Positions 4,776 through 5,058 of a DNA stretch of 5,058 nucleotides are shown here, piece after piece. The stretch comes from JBQTIP01 sp052388025. Lineage in GTDB: Bacteria; Actinomycetota; UBA4738; HRBIN12. A model generated the notes under the pieces. It ran no database searches, had not been told where the DNA came from, and saw nothing but the letters and a program-made list of their open reading frames with translations. The translations under genes were made by a program, and so were the position numbers. Each line of letters begins with the position of its first letter. Position 1 is the stretch's first letter. The stretch spans positions 1 through 5,058 of the forward strand of contig JBQTIP010000221.1 in assembly GCA_052388025.1 (NCBI GenBank), read 5' to 3'.

Positions 4776-5058
4776 ATGGTCGAGCTCGACGGCGTTTTCT
4801 TCAAAGAGATCGTGGAACACGGGCTGCGGGATTTCCCGAACGAGGCCTGCGGCCTGATCGCGTCCTCCGACGGCGTTCCCGTCAAGGTCTACGCCATGAG
4901 GAACGCCGACGCGAGCCCGGCCTCCTACCGGCTGGACGGCAAGGATCAGCTGCGGGTGTTCGACGAGATCGACGCGGAGGGTTGGGAGCTGTACGGCATC
5001 TACCACACCCACACCCACTCCGAGGCCTACCCGTCGGACACCGACCAGCGCCTCGCCT
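4776..5058 (+). CDS. JAMM/MPN+ metalloprotease, Mec-like (3' end outside window)
   Basis: The first 94 codons of a JAB1/MPN/Mov34-type zinc protease are present. Glu23 in PNEACGL is the catalytic Glu. The zinc motif YHTHTHSEAYPSDTD gives H77-x-H79, Ser87 and Asp90, the exact H-x-H-x7-S-x2-D JAMM signature. All catalytic residues seen are intact. The 'EACGL ... YHxHT..EAYPSxTD' layout resembles Mec of mycobacteria, which removes residues from the C terminus of the sulfur carrier CysO to expose its Gly-Gly and release cysteine made by CysM. The substrate role here is inferred from similarity. The ATG at 4776 is chosen because family similarity begins there; in-frame TTG codons at 4743 and 4749 are possible but unsupported. 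It lies 68 bases after the oxidoreductase and may have its own promoter. A cysO-like small protein and cysM would be expected beyond the right edge. Confidence 0.88.
   Translation, partial: MVELDGVFFKEIVEHGLRDFPNEACGLIASSDGVPVKVYAMRNADASPASYRLDGKDQLRVFDEIDAEGWELYGIYHTHTHSEAYPSDTDQRLA

Overview
The window is GC-rich, and its codons are biased towards G or C at the third position. It has GTG and TTG starts, leaderless-looking promoters (a TANNNT box six bases before the start codon) and a JAMM protease of the Mec type. Together these suggest a high-GC actinobacterium or a similar uncultured lineage. This is an inference from style and gene content; no marker gene here fixes the taxonomy.

Layout. 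(a) 2-430, plus: the C-terminal part of an amidohydrolase-2 family enzyme whose start lies outside the window. (b) 499-797, minus: a Phd/YefM-type antitoxin (561-797) followed by the decayed first codons of a RelE/ParE-like toxin. (c) 848-1906, plus: selD, selenide water dikinase. The conventional open frame begins only at 956. The same frame extends upstream through one in-frame TGA (893-895) to an ATG at 848, and that TGA sits exactly where SelD carries its catalytic cysteine. I read the gene as a selenoprotein SelD, with a candidate SECIS hairpin at 922-938. (d) 1957-2127, plus: a C-terminal scrap of an FAD-linked sugar-lactone/alditol oxidase. (e) 2124-2407, minus: a small membrane protein broken by a frameshift and apparently lacking its middle. 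(f) 2522-4707, plus: a two-gene, translationally coupled operon of an alpha/beta hydrolase with an Asp nucleophile and an Old Yellow Enzyme-like flavin oxidoreductase with a four-cysteine motif. The canonical OYE His-x-x-His/Asn pair reads Thr-x-x-Lys in the latter. (g) 4776 to the window end, plus: the N-terminal 94 residues of a JAMM/MPN+ metalloprotease resembling Mec.

Functional picture. SelD makes selenophosphate for selenocysteine or selenouridine synthesis. If its own catalytic residue is Sec, the host must also encode SelA, SelB and tRNA-Sec, none of which lie in this window. The hydrolase-oxidoreductase pair looks catabolic (hydrolytic attack on a small organic compound plus reduction of an activated double bond), but the substrate cannot be read from the sequence. 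The JAMM gene probably begins a sulfur-carrier/cysteine synthesis cluster (Mec-CysO-CysM type) beyond the right edge. The stretches 431-560 and 1907-2410 are gene graveyards holding three decayed genes. I saw no rRNA, tRNA, CRISPR array or insertion sequence, and no convincing intrinsic terminator.
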